Shown here piece after piece: positions 22,746 through 35,581 of a stretch of 64,000 nucleotides of DNA. The stretch's first letter is position 1; each line of letters starts with the position of its first letter. The notes under the pieces were generated by a model, which was given only the letters and a program-made list of their open reading frames with translations, was not told the DNA's origin and made no database searches. Position numbers and translations under genes: made by a program. This DNA is from Neurospora tetraspora (Eukaryota; Ascomycota; Sordariomycetes; Sordariales; Sordariaceae): NCBI RefSeq assembly GCF_033439725.1, contig NW_026944389.1, positions 3,162,001 to 3,226,000 of the forward strand, given 5' to 3'.

Positions 22746-22909
22746 CCGCTTTTTTTCATTCATCTCGGATTTATCCCCACGCTATTTGGCCAATTGTATC
22801 TAAGAACAACATGCAGGTCGACGCCGCAACGTAGCACGCAGACCTCACGAAACTACTTCATTGGCCAGTATAACGTGGGGATAAATCCGAGTTGAACGGA
22901 AAAAAGCGG
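22746..22909. mobile_element. 164-bp mariner-like MITE
   Basis: Long terminal inverted repeats of about 50 bp: the left CCGCTTTTTTTC...CTCGGATTTATCCCCACG arm matches the reverse complement of the right arm with a few differences. The arms are flanked by TA on both sides (22744-22745 and 22910-22911), as expected for Tc1/mariner-type insertion. It has no coding capacity and is not RIP-mutated. It sits upstream of the Arb1 gene. Confidence 0.85.
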
Positions 22910-23262
22910 TACCAGGTTGCGCCTAAGATCTTTCTACTCCTCATTTTTTCAGATCAAAATCGCGAGGAAGAGACAAAGAGCAGGCGACTGATCTCCCAAC
23001 ACAACACCTGACCGACAAAGTGGAAATATATGGTCGCATGTGGTGGCAGTACAGTTACCTCTACTTTCTTGCAGATACCTCTACCCCTTACCCGCCACCA
23101 AGCCTCCTGCGGATGTCTCCCTTGACTCCGCACTATAGGCGCCTCCATTTGCTGCTTTGCTTGGGGCGGGACACTCGCGTCTGCGACAAGCGCCGATAGG
23201 ACAAACATATCGATAGAAAGGAAGTATGGGCGCTACCTCTTTGAGATATTTGGTATAGCAGA

Positions 23263-23675
23263 CTAAAAAGCGTCTCTCCACTGGGAGTAAACGTTGACGC
23301 GGGTGGAAATTGAGGTTATACCAACCTGGCAGCCGGGGTCGTTCCAGCTTTGGAGCGAGTACCTAGTGTATAGACCAATGTTCCCAACACTTGTATCAGG
23401 ACCCCAAATCTCGATCTGATCTGTGCCAGGTGTCAGATATACGGTATCGAGATCGAACAATTCGGTTTACCTAGCTAAGCGCTCGCTGTAAGTGTGTAAT
23501 AAGGTAGTCAAAGAGCCGTTGACGTATATGCGAGACATTTTAGGTTGGCAGTTGGTGAAAGGTCAGCCAACCCACGGTTGTCCATGTGAGAGGCTCATTG
23601 TCGTACTTCCACAACAGTAAGCCGGCTTTGACCTGATCATTTTGCCCTCCGACTGCGACCGTCTGAGACATCAAG
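23263..23675 (-). pseudogene. Possible gene relic, unrecognised
   Basis: Three consecutive minus-strand segments have protein-like composition but lie in different phases separated by stops: an ATG frame from about 23672 (start MSQTVAVGGQ) with WKYDNEPLTWTT, a short frame starting MSRIYVNGS near 23537, and a 65-codon stretch 23460-23263 with LDTVYLTPGTDQIEIWGP. They could be exons, a decayed gene, or chance. I do not recognise the family. Confidence 0.2.
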
Positions 23676-24963
23676 CACAGGTCTACCGAGTCACATCAAC
23701 CGTCGGTCTTGCTCATCCACCAACTACCGGTTGGCCCGTATCAGACAAACCCCGCGTATATATGGCTGACTATTGCTCATCGTTGATCATATGAATGAGG
23801 GCCTTTTTTGTTCCAAGATCCGCTCTGATTCGCGCTCTTCGCGATATGCGGCGCCCAAATTCGGATCGGATGCGGCGGGCAAGGGAATAAGACTAAGACT
23901 CGCATTTTGAATGGACGAAATGACGAGGCAGAATGCATGGCGGGACCATTAACGAGGTCGAAAAAACGTGGCTGTGTGGTCAAACTTGGAGGAGGCTCTT
24001 CCGCCACCCTCTCAATATCGTGAAATGTTGAGATTGCGAAAAGTGGTAGAATGTCCATCCAGATGTCTTCGATTTGTGACTTGATGAAGGCGCAGCTCAC
24101 CCCCTCGCGGGAAACCCCCCGGTCTGTCCTGCCGCCGTCCAGGCTGGAAAGGTCCAATAGTGGGTCTTTGGTCTCCTGGAAGGGCCCGGTGGGGAGGGCT
24201 ATGAACGCGTCTGATTGGACGCAGCCCCTCGCCCCATCTGCAACGAACCTAGCGCGCTCGCTGCATTTTCCAGCGCTCGTGCCCTCCCGCAAATCTGGTG
24301 CCCTGTTGCAGTGTCCGTGCCTGGCTGTCTCGAACCGCTGTGAGGGAACTCACAAAGGAAGGAACCAACCTGGAATGGAACACTGGCGCGGGGAGTGCGC
24401 GTTGGTGAAGCTCCAGCTCTCTTTGGTTCCCCATCAAGACAAGGGCTGTACGTGCATCCTTTGACATCGATACCCACTGCAGCCACATATTGGCAGCTGA
24501 GCACTTGTACCAGCAGGTAGAGGTAACCTCGCCGACGACCGTGGGATGTGGTGATGCATGACGGGTACCACTCCGCCTCCAACACATCGGCTTCCAAATT
24601 TGTTTGTCCCCCCCCTTTCCCCCTTTCCTGTTTCCCGGAATACATAAGCCCCAGGTCCCGAGCCCTTGACCTTGGCCTCTCCCTTCTCCGAATGTCAACT
24701 GCTATGCGACTTTAATCGAGCGCCCGCTGCCTGAAACGTGTATCACTTCGAATACTACTCACGACCTGACAACCTTAAGTCCATGAAATTGCGAGCGCCG
24801 GTCACGATCCGCCCAAAAGTCGCACTCGTGCCCCTCTGCTGTCAGCTAGCAGCGACGCCTCTCACCTGAACTGCCGCCAAACAGTCTGCTCACCAAGGCC
24901 CATCCAAACCGCGAGGACACGACACGCGATATCTCGGTAAACGCCCTGATACAAACCGCAAAC

Positions 24964-26284
24964 ATGATGGGCTCGACACCGATACCCAAGCACCATGAGC
25001 TCAAGCCCTACAACCTTGCGGTTGCCGGCCAGTATGTTGCTTTCTTGTCTCCAGACTATATAGAAAGGCTGGGTTGTTAACCTTTCGGGCAGTGACGGTA
25101 CATTGTGCGATTCTCAAGGCGAACTCTTCATTAAGCCCTGCACCGATCAGGAGCTCCAGTTTTACAAGACGGCCAATGAGAGCCACCAGGCTTTCGCCGA
25201 CTTGATGCCCGTTTTTATGGGCGAGCTAGAACTCAACGATTCGACAAGCGTCAGGGACTTGGACGAACAGCTCCCCGCTGTTTCCGAAATAATCTCCAAG
25301 GAAACAAAAGAAGAGATTATTAAGTTTGGAAAGGAACAGGCTGCTGAGGCCGCCGCCCAGTCCCCCGCGCCGAGCGTTGGCAAAGAGTGGACGGAAAAGG
25401 CCAAGTCCAGGAAGATCGAGACCAATAAGTCGGTGGTACTGGAGAATTCGGCGTACGGTTACACGCGTCCTAACATTATGGACGCTAAACTCGGCAAGCG
25501 GCTGTGGGCGGATGATGCGCCTAAGGAGAAGCAAAAGCGGTTTGATATAATCAGCAAGGAAACCACAAATGGCTCGCACGGGTTTCGCATCGCCGGCATG
25601 CGCGTTTACAAGGGATCCACCAACCCTGGTGAGCTGGACGAGCAGGATTATAAGGTCTACGACAAGATGTACGGCCGGAATCAAGTCAAGGCGGATAATC
25701 TTGTGGAGGCGATGCGCAAGTTCATTTTCAATCCTCAGGCCGGTATAGATGAGGAACTCGGCAAGATCATTGCGGGTCTTTTCCTTAATGACCTAAGGCA
25801 CATCGAGGAGGTGTTGGCCTCGGAGGAGAGCAGAATGTACTCTGCGAGCTTGCTGTTCACATTCGAAGGAGATGGCAACGCGCTGAGAGCTGCGCTTGAC
25901 CGGACTAGAGCCGACATGTCGGGTGAGCAATACAAGAAGGAAGATGGACCGTACACGCCAGGTCTATCTGCATCTCGCGTTGATAGTGGCATCGAGATGG
26001 ATGACGAGGGGCAAATGGTGTTCCCGATCAACACGGCCATCAGCCAAAACATGATATTGGCGAACCTGGCTCAGGCACCTGGCTCCCATGACATGCAATT
26101 CGCTGCGGATTCCGACGCAGAGAGCATTTCTGGTTCCTCGAACGGCGATATTCCTCGCATTTACTCACTCAAACTCATCGACTTTGCACATGCCGAGTGG
26201 ACACCCGGACAAGGCCCGGACGAGAACGCCCTGTTTGGCGTTCGGAGTTTGATCAAGATCTTTGAACAGCTGGCAGATGATTGA
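24964..26284 (+). CDS. ipk2: Inositol polyphosphate multikinase (Arg82/Ipk2 type)
   Basis: Two exons, 24964-25031 and 25093-26284, with a 61-nt intron (GTATGT..GGCAG). 420 codons, 419 aa; ATG codons 1 and 2 are both possible starts. The IPK-family substrate motif PxxxDxKxG is complete at 149-157 (PNIMDAKLG) and the C-terminal IDFA motif is at 385-388. The N-terminal AVAGHDGTLCD and LFIKPCT segments match fungal Ipk2. The enzyme adds phosphates to inositol tris- and tetrakisphosphate in the nucleus and cytosol; the yeast protein also stabilises the Arg80-Mcm1 transcription complex. Between the motifs there is an Asp/Ser-rich insert before IDFA. Other IPK members (Kcs1-type IP6 kinases) are much longer, which favours the multikinase. 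Confidence 0.88.
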
Positions 26285-27131
26285 AGGGCGGGTTTCCCAA
26301 GGCAATCGTGGAGTTAAGGCGGCATTTCAAGGCGTTTGGGATTGCAACTGTGGCTACTTTGCGAGACTACGGTTAGAGCATGTCACGGGCTGGTTAGAGG
26401 CAGAGAAAGAGATGAAAAGGGAAGACGGCATATACACATATATATGCATAGGTAGAGGAGAGGTTTTTAATGTCCGTTATGAACATCATCAAAAGAAGGC
26501 CAACGAGCTATACGGGTCTATTTGGGGGACGGTTTTCTTTTCATTCAATATACCCCTCATTTTCATTGCACGCGGTTACTCGATAATCTTGTCAGATCTC
26601 TAACTTGGCTGTATCATCATCTGAATGCTCTTGTGCATGATGACAATTCATATCTCTGTGTTCGAACAAGGTACCACGTTTGACTGTTTCGTTCTTGATC
26701 AAAACTACTATTCCATGAATGCTTCTATGTCTGAATTTTGACCAACTCTCCAGGAAGTAAATGGAAAGCCTGTGACTGCTTTTAACCTGCCAGGTGAGTT
26801 CGAAACTCGAGATGGGATGAAAAGCGAAGACCCCAACCGAGCCCAAGACAATGACCTCAGCTTGACACGCTACCTCCAGGGTATACAACGTTTGAGCCCC
26901 ACTGCAGCCGCTAAACTCAGCTCCAACAAACAGCCTTGCTGCAGTGAGCATCAGCTCTTCCACCTGCATGCGACAATCATCCCTGCATGCCACAGGTTGG
27001 ACTTTAAACTCTGAGAGTACAACTTCCACTCCAATCGGCGCAAACGTAGACAAAACCTCTACAAAAGGAGGAATAATACATATCCAACAGCCTGTGAATC
27101 ATCTCGTTCACGCGCTGAAACACAGCCCGCC
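26285..27131. other. Intergenic, inositol kinase 3' to CLP1 5'
   Basis: The 3' UTR of the kinase gene and the CLP1 promoter must lie here. A 153-codon minus-strand frame (27053-26592, beginning with TTG) looks somewhat protein-like but has no recognisable domain. Confidence 0.4.
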
Positions 27132-28961
27132 ATGTCAATTCCAGGCCTCGGTCAGATAGCTCCACAGGTAAACGAACCAAGAAGCTCTCGGGCGGACATG
27201 CTTCGTATAGGCGCGCCGCGTATCCAACGTCATCACCATCCCCTCCAAGCCTTATCCGTTGTCGCACTCGTGACCCGTCTATAGAGATCGTACCAGCTAA
27301 CCATCGCCTGCTATTTGCCCGTCTACGAGAATCTAGGCTCCCACATCTACCCAGCGAACCATCAACCTCCGACCGTTCGGCGAATGGCGCTTCTCGATCC
27401 CCCACCAACACAGTACCTTCTCATCGAACTCCTCCGCCGCCGGAGTCACCGTCCGCCTCGTAGCCGGCACCGCTGAGCGCGATGGCACCGAACTCGCCCC
27501 CAACTGCGTGTACACATTCCTCCCCGGCACCAAATCGAAGCTCTTCACAGACCAAGGATGTACCCTCGAGATCAACAACACGGGCGGCTACCCCCTCGAG
27601 GACCGCGTGGTCGAATACCCGAGCCCGGAACAGTCGCCCATGCTTAGCTACCTAAACCTCCACTTCGGCTTACAAGACCACGAGCGCGCCGCGGCCGCGC
27701 ATGCACAACTACACCCAACACACCACCTTCAACAACAACAACAACAACAAGGGAGAGGAGCAGGAGCAGGAGCGACAAGGCCAAAACCGGGACCAAGAGT
27801 GCTAGTCTGCGGTCCCCGCTGCGTCGGCAAGACCTCTTTGGTCAAGCTCCTCGCCGCCCTCGCCACGCGCATGGGCTCCCAGCCGCTGGTGGCCAACCTG
27901 AACCCGACCGACGGGCTGCTGTGTCTTCCCGGAACGCTGGGCGCGGCGGTGTTCGGCACGCTGATGGACGTGGAGGAGCCGGCGGGCGGGTTTGGCGTGA
28001 CGAACACGCCGATTAGCGGGCCGAGCGCGGTGCCGGTCAAGAACCCGCTTACCTTTTACTTTGGACGCGAGAAGGTGGAGGACGACGTGGACATGTGGAG
28101 GCAGATGACGGAGCGGCTGGCGGTGTTGGTCAAGCGCAAGTTTGAGAGGAATCGGGATGTGAGGGTGGCGGGGTTGTTGGTTGATACGGCGCCGGTGGAG
28201 GCGGGGGATAAGGAGGGGCAGGAGCTGTTGGGGTGGGCGGTTAGGCAGTTTGATGGTGAGTTTTTCTTCTTCTATCTGATATGGTTTCGAGGAAAAATGG
28301 TGCTTGAAAGCTAACGAACGGTGTGCGACTTATAGCCAACTACGTCGTTGTGCTCGGCTCCGAACAGTTAAAGACAGAACTTGGGCAGCAGTTTGCAAGC
28401 GAAAAGACGAGCTTTGGAGAGCCGATCACCGTCCTCGGATTAGACAAGTCGGATGGCGCTGTGCAGATAGACAAGGGGTGGAGGCAGAAGTCGACAGAGA
28501 CGGCGATTAAGGAGTACTTCTTTGGTGGCATCAAGGCGCGACTGAGCCCCTTTACACAATCGGCCAGTTTCGACGAGCTGGTCGTTTTCAAGGCGCCCGA
28601 AGGTGAGTCTTGTCTTTCTCTTCTCTATGCACGCCCAACTACTATCTTCACCCTACCTACCGAGAATCTAAGCTAACGCCTGTATCGACACCAAATAGAA
28701 CCCTACGAAGGCGCACCAGTCCTCGAGCGAGTCGAAATCACCCCCGAAATGGCCCACTGGACGCTAGCAGTCATGATCGCATCCGTGACCGACTCGCCGC
28801 AGGCGATCCGTTTCTCCTCGGTCCTGGGCTTCATCGTCATCGCCGACGTGGACCAGGAGCGCAGGCGGGTCAAGTTCCTGTCGCCGGTCAGCGGTCGGCT
28901 GGGTAACCACCCGCTGATCTGGGGACGCTGGCCGGAACCGTATCTCAACTTGCTGGCGTAG
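27132..28961 (+). CDS. clp1: CLP1, mRNA cleavage/polyadenylation factor and RNA 5'-kinase family
   Basis: Four exons: 27132-27167, 27355-28255, 28336-28602, 28699-28961. Introns are 187, 80 and 96 nt (branches CTAAC, GCTAACG, GCTAACG). The total is 489 codons, 488 aa. Exon 1 gives MSIPGLGQIAPQ and joins RTINLRPFGEWRF, the usual Sordariomycete N-terminus. The Walker A P-loop is GPRCVGKTS (165-173). A Gln run (138-144) and Gly/Ala repeat sit just before it. The C-terminal exon holds the Clp1 domain (VIADVD..R.RVK.L.P). CLP1 bridges CF IA subunits in pre-mRNA 3' processing; animal orthologues phosphorylate RNA 5' ends and act in tRNA splicing, whereas yeast Clp1 binds ATP without kinase activity. 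Intron 1 is long for this genome and its 3' site is inferred from the protein join. Confidence 0.9.
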
Positions 28962-31900
28962 GCTCGCCAGAACGTGATGTGGGTGCGAATGGAAGATGGT
29001 GGTCAGCGGATGAGCCTGCAAGAGAGAAACGAGCTTGTGGCCTGTTTAAGGGCGTGGCAGGAATTGGCGGGTACGGCTAGCGTTTGTTTGGGTTTTGAGA
29101 TGGGATATGGTGAAAATGGCATATAAAAGGTGTTTTGTTGTTGTTGCTTTTGGGTGTCATTACCTAGCATGAGAGTCAGCGGGAATGGTGATTCATTTGG
29201 TACTTTCTTATCCTTTTCGTTGCGGTCTTCGTTATGCGTGGTGATTATTATTTCAGTGGTCCTTATTGGAATACGCGAAAAGCATCAGTCAGTTGTAGGT
29301 ATTTTGCAACACTCCTACGCCGCATTATTCATTCCTATTTTGCATGGACGTATGTATGTGTTTCATGGTTAGGAACCTGGTTTGAAATCCCAATAACACC
29401 TTTTTGTTGGCCGTTTTTAGTAGCAAACGATCGGTTCTTAAACCTTGTCGGAAGGCAATCTAGCATCATCATCAAGTGCATCAATGAAGGTTCTATCAGA
29501 ACTTTCATCAAAGTATTCTCAAAAATGTGAGTAGACCAAGCAAGCAAGCAATGTTGCGGTTCCAGTCTCTGAATGTAATCGATGTTGGAGATGGAACAAC
29601 CAGTGTAGGTAGGACTTGTCTATGCTCTTCACAGTATGGAAACGGAATCTTGGTCCATTCGCCTGTTGTTCAAGACAAAGTGAATAAACAGGTGGATAAC
29701 ATTGGCTACTCCTTTTCGTCTCCCTTGGCTCAATTCCAATGATGGTGGAAGCAAGATATTAGTTTGGACACTCGTCTCGAGTCAAGATTCTCTGAATATT
29801 TTAATAGTTTCTTCATTACCTAGGTAGGTTTTTTGTGACATTCGAAATAGCCTCTCTCACCCGTACAATTAATTGACATAAAGCATCGATTTGCTGGAAT
29901 CTGTGTAGCGACCTGCAGTTTTGATAGTCTGCACTCGAAAAATGCTCAATGACATGAACACCGACCAGAATGACGATAATGATGACTTTCTGTTTTCCAC
30001 CTGGTTTTTGAACAAATTAACTCGGTAAGGGTATGGTATGGTGGTGAAGAGAGTCGGCGTCACCATTCTGTCTCTTCTGTAGTGGTAAACCAGCGTCTTA
30101 CTATTTCAACCAAAGTAACGACATGGGTAGAATATATTGGAAAGGCTCATGGAACTTTCACTTATTTTTCAATTGGCCCCTATCTTTCATGACTCTCTTT
30201 CCAATCGTTGGCATGAAATCATTTCTCTCACATTAAGGATGATCGAAACGTTGAACGTTGGAAAACCCATCCAGTACCCACCCCCATGATGGCCTTCATC
30301 AAATCAAGGCTTTCCCTGCATGCATTCAGGAGGACAATGGGTATCGTAACCGGGCGGACGGGGACGGACGGACGGGAACCGTTGAACTCTGAAGGGGGCT
30401 CATCCAAGGTTCCCGTCCAAGGTTGTGAGCGTCATATGATGGCTTTCCTACGCGTCTTTGTTCATACAGGTACATACCCGGTCAGGGACGTCAGGGCCAA
30501 CTGGTTACGGTAGCCGAAGCCCCAAGACCCCCCCCCTTCCCCCCTTCCACCCCCCTCCCCCATTTCACAAAAAAAGGGATACATACCCCTTCATTCCGTG
30601 AATGAACACGATCACTGCTCTCGCTCCATGAGAACTATCCGTTGCGTTGCATTTTGAAGAATGGACAATTTCCGTAATTTCGTCCTGTAGTATCGCCAAG
30701 TACGAAGCAGAGGGTGACAAAAGAGCGGAAGGCCTTCCGGTTACGGGGCTTGGTAGCTCCACCGTTCTGCAGGTATTAATTCCGTTGGCGAGCGAGGACC
30801 GTTGGGGCGTTTCCTCTTCAGTTAATATTTTCCTTTGTGCAAGGACTGAGGAAGGAGTAGGGACGAAACGAGGGGAGGGCCGCCCGCCCTGGATTCCTTT
30901 TGGTCGTACGAGAGACTCCTGGACTAGGATATTCTGGCCCCCCCCTTGAGACTCTCGGGGAAGGGCCCGGGGACTGGGAGGAAGTTTGGGCGGTTGACCG
31001 TCTTTGTGATGCTTCAGGTGAGATACTACCTCGATAATACCTACCTAGTGTAGGTAGTCACCTGGATTCGTTGTTGTTACCTTATGAAAAACATATGATA
31101 CTCGTTGACCGCCGGGATTCGAAGGGGTGAGGAGAGTCGCGCGCGGGCGGGCGGAGACCTTCGGGTACGGAAAACGGTTCGTTCATCTGAAGACATGGAT
31201 GAGAAAAAGGACGGAACGGGACTGGACGGAACCATCCCGCGGGGCCGGGGTCATTCGGTTCGAGGAGAGGCGGGCCCCACTTTGCAATTCCCGGCATGTG
31301 GTACCCGCTATCCCCGTCTGTCCTTAGCACTCCTCCTCTGGTCAAATGGTTGTCCGTGCCAACCCAGTCTGCCCAGCAAGATGGACGAGCTTAACCAGAG
31401 TGTCGGGAGACGTTACGGGGAGCGAAGGACGGATCGCTGGCGCTGCGTGCCGGACTATTTTGCCTAATTCAAGATGGGAAGGTCCAAGTGTCACTTTCAC
31501 TCGATTGCCATTTTCACCCCTTGAGATCCCCTTGGGATTTGCACGACCAAAAAGTCTTTGATGGATGGATGGGGTGGTGGCTTGCGAAGTGTCGGGATAT
31601 TTTGCGCGGGAGGAAGAGGAGGGGAGAAAAGAAAGAAGAAGAGACAGGGCTATTGGGTTGTAGAGAAGCCCAAATGGTTCAGATATCTCGATACCTCGTG
31701 GGATTTTGCTTATTCTCAAACTAGCGGTTGGATATCTCGAAGTCAGTCTAGGCTTGGGGCTGAGAGGGCCGGAATGGCTGGCTGACGAGCTGTCACTTCC
31801 GCGGCTGTGGTGACTGGTGAAGTGTTCACCGGTGTGCTCCAGTCCGCTCATTTTCCAGTTGTCTGGACAGACCGCAAACCCGCAAGATGGAGCAAGTTGT

Positions 31901-34900
31901 GAGCGAGAGAGGGCTAGTTGCTAGGCTACCAGCGGGGTTTCTTCAAAAATATGTATCCACCGGAGACGTCTCCGACCGCTTGCTGTGAGGCATCAAGAGC
32001 CAAGGAGCAATTTCCCGCTAAAGAGAACCTTGACGATTTCTAAAAAGAGTAACCGCCAGAAAGTCCACCCACGTCCAAGTGAGATGAGCAAAGCCTGTGA
32101 TTTGCGCGCGAGATTGACGACACAGATCCGTGCTATTGATCAGCAACATCAAGCCCGAGAACGGCGATTTTGTCCTTGCAGCCCCGGACTTCTGGGAACT
32201 CTGTCGAGATCTGTAACTGTCTTCACTCGCCCGCCAAAAACCACCTGTTTCAATGCCCAATGCCCACTGGATGCCTTGCCTCCTTACCTTGAGATCCCCT
32301 CATGCCACCATGCCGTGCAGACCCGATCTCAGCGTCGTTTACCAAGTTTCTTCTGGCTAGCCTAGCCTCATACAATGCCTGAATGCCCGGTGTTGCTCGG
32401 TGTTGAAGCGAGCGAAAGATACCGCGGAGCGGACTGGATGTGGATATGGTCCCCTAATATCCAAATCTGAGACTCCCACATGGTGGCGGCTCGTACACTA
32501 CCTCGGCTATGTACTCTGATGGCGGCGGCGACATGTGGCAGTGAGGCATTGTGAGTCTCGCTCGGTTTTTGGTCGCCGAACTCTGGTGATAAACGAGGAG
32601 GTATGTAAGATATTTGTAATGTTTCGGACAGAGGCGAAGACTTTTAGACTGCATCTCATGGAGCCCTCAGCCACGGTTGGGGATTCCCATGTCGAGTCGA
32701 GATGATCCCCCTGTCTGTCGAGTTGATCACCCGTGGGTGAAGAGAGGAGTGCCCTTGGTTGGTGGAAAGTCGTCCGGGTGAGACCATGATCAAGGCCAAT
32801 CAAGAGACAGCCTCACAACTTGGTGGCTTGAGATTCTGGTTTGAAAATGGCTGGCCAGTTGCGCATATTGCGGCACTCGCCATTGAATTCAACGTGTATA
32901 CATACCGTGCTGGATCAGGCATCCCGCGCCAAAGTCCAGACAATGCGCAGCAGTAGGCAGAGCCTGACACTCACTCATGGTGCCTCGTGAGTAATCATCA
33001 AGTCGGCATCCCAATCAGACATGCTCCGGTACTCGCACCCGGACCGACCTTTGAGATCCAATGCTCATCAGCCAAGGCAGCATGGCTCTTTGCAGGATGA
33101 TGACGAGATGGGGTGGGACAATCAAGTTGCAAGTGCCGGGGAATGATATAAAATGTTTTCCCTACAATGGCACAGTGCCCGTTGGAGGGGATGTTGCGTG
33201 GGGTGGGGCCCGACTGCCAGAGAATCGGATGTGCTTTCCGCTATCTGGAATGTATGCAAGTTTCTGCAAAATCTGTTAGCTGAGCGCGGGCCAAGAGACA
33301 CTTTAGGTTTTCCCAAGTTCCCAAACCTGGCTGGCAATTCATTCCACTTTCAACATCTTCCTGTCCATTAGCTGCTCCTCCCACCGCATTTCCGACACGG
33401 TGTCGACTGTACAGAGATGGCCGACATTGAAAAGTGAATTCCAATTCCACTCAAGCATTTCGAAACTCTCTTCTCGTATCCTGTCGCGGGCGTTCCGTTG
33501 GCCGAAAACGAGTGGAGGGAGAGGAGCGGGAGGGCGGCCTAAGAAGCAAAGTCAAAGCCATTCTCTTTCAATTCCAGGTTGTCATCACTGTCATCATACC
33601 GCCCCAACACGCGCCCCTCTTCGGCCCCTCCTCATCGCTTAATTTGCCTTTTCGTGGGCGTCTCACTGGCCAGTCAACGCCAACCACATTTTGTGACCTG
33701 TTCAGCGGATGGTGGAGTGCCCGAGTGGTTGCCCATCATCGTTGGATAGTGATGGTGTTGGATTTCGGCTGTCTTTCTCTCTGGCATTTGGATGGACGAC
33801 GGCCAAGACGGGGTGTGTGCGTGATCTGAGGAGAATCGACTCGTCCATCCAAACAATCTGCAAGGACATGACTGACCATGATGCAAGTGTGCTGGTTGGC
33901 CATCTCATTCCTTCTCGTCTTGTTTGCCCTCCGTATTTACAGCTCAAGCGGTTTCAGCTATTGTGCAAACCACAGTTGATATCCGGGCAGTGTCGACCCT
34001 CCGTCACCCCGCACCTTCTCGCCAATCTTTTTCTTACTTTTTTTTCCAAGGCAGTCACGACACACGCCAAACGCACGCCTGCTTGGACCATGACTGAGAG
34101 ATGCAGCGGGCACTCCGGGCAACGGCAGCACTTCACACTTTTCCCTCTCGACATGAACATTGCTTTCCCGAGTCCCCACTGTCTTTCATTCGCTTGGGAA
34201 TCCAGCCAGTCAAACAGACGGCCCGGCCAGTGCTGGACATTACTGGTAGCTGGACAAGGACCTGGCCGTCAGAGCCGTGTCACATTGTCAGGACTTGTCT
34301 CGAGTGGTCATGTTGATCACTTCTCGGATTCTCGTCCGATGTGGACCGGGACGACCCAAGCGAACGGGAGTTACTACCACACACTCACTTTACTCCTGGC
34401 GCCCTAACAAGTCGCCTAACAAACCAAGCAGGACTCGAGCAACCGAAGCATTGCAGGCTTGACAGGGCCCGCCGCCAAAAAAGGCGGAAGTCCCACGATG
34501 CTCGCTCCCACGGCTCACCGTTCCGGGGTTGGATTCTCCGTTTTCCCTAGCAAGCAAGCTAGCCCTGGAGATTCCACAAGTAGTTTGCCTCCCCATTTCT
34601 CATCATCCTCTCCTCTGCCTACCTCTCAGTCTCGGGTCTGTACCCTCGCTCAAACCTCGAACCGAACCAGGAAGGGGCTTTCTCTGCCTTGCCCATTGAT
34701 TAATCGTCCGCTAATACTACCTTCTTCAACTTGCTCTCCTACCGGCCGTGCATATCATCTCCTTCCGAATCTGCTCAAACATATTCCGCATTCATGGGGT
34801 AACAAGGGTGACAACGTTAGCTCGCCCCATCGTACCCCTTTGGTACTCCGTTTATGTACATCATTGGACCTGTTCTATTTTCACTCCTCACCTTTTTCTT

Positions 34901-35581
34901 CCGCCTGCCTATACTACTCATCAATCCCTTCATCCCTCTTCAGTTGGATTACAAGTCATCGATCGGGCTTGACACCAATACTAATCAACTTACCGACCAC
35001 TTACACAAACGCCTCCGCCGACTACTACATCGACTCCTAACGACGGCAAACGATCGATTCAGCGACTCCAATACGACAAAGGGAAGAATTGGGCACCAGA
35101 TTGGTCATTACGTGTGTGTGTGGAAAAGGACGGTCAGACACGGTTCATTCCGCCCGGTGTTGTTTGCTCTTTCTTGCCAACAGAGACAAAAGAGCGGTGC
35201 GCGTGCTTGCATCTCATTCACTTATTCTCGGTGCCTCCCTCGTCACTGTGACCACCGCTCTCTGAGACTCACCTCTCCGGCTCCCTCCTTCCGGACTCCT
35301 TCCATTGTCCATCCAGCTTCACTCTCCCGCCGGCTTCTTACCTTCCACATCCGACTGATACACGCCATTGCACCGACGTTGTTCTTTGAGTCGGTTCCGA
35401 CTCTACCGACTTCCACCAACCCAGGGCCCTACATGATGCACCGGAGGACCGATGGACTGTCTTGGTGAACGTAGGCTAGACTCAAAGTCGGCCAGACAAC
35501 AACAGACACGACGTCGTCCTTGCTGGCCGCCGCCGATATCTCATTACCGACCTATACCAGTAGAGTTCCAAGTCATACGGT
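28962..35581. other. About 6.6 kb without a recognisable gene
   Basis: No open frame with family motifs or sensible splicing. Simple features include a C-run tract near 30522-30561, a GGAC-type repeat near 30353-30377, and ACCTACCTA/TAGGTAGGT motifs near 29818 and 31041. The last 2 kb is pyrimidine-rich and probably holds the long leader and promoter of the receptor gene. A frame at 33709-34407 (232 codons) has ORF length but no motif. Confidence 0.45.

Larger units (their letters stand above)
21968..24963. other. Gene-poor 3 kb between Arb1 and the inositol kinase
   Basis: Contains the divergent promoters of the two flanking genes, a 164-bp MITE (22746-22909) and a possible gene relic on minus (about 23263-23675). 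Larger open frames at 23777-24292 and 24199-24698 overlap each other in several phases, lack motifs and splice logic, and are not called. Confidence 0.45.

Noticed and set aside
23777-24292. 171-codon minus-strand frame
   Set aside because: No domain, composition like non-coding DNA, overlapped by equally long frames in other phases.
26592-27053. 153-codon minus-strand frame upstream of CLP1
   Set aside because: Starts with TTG, has no recognisable family and overlaps the region needed as CLP1 promoter; left as low-probability.
31105-31135. TTCGAATCCCGGC on minus, resembling a tRNA T loop
   Set aside because: Flanking bases do not form a T stem or acceptor stem.
33709-34407. 232-codon frame upstream of the receptor; its first bases look a little like a tRNA D arm
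   Set aside because: No protein motif, and no anticodon or T arm follows, so neither a gene nor a tRNA.
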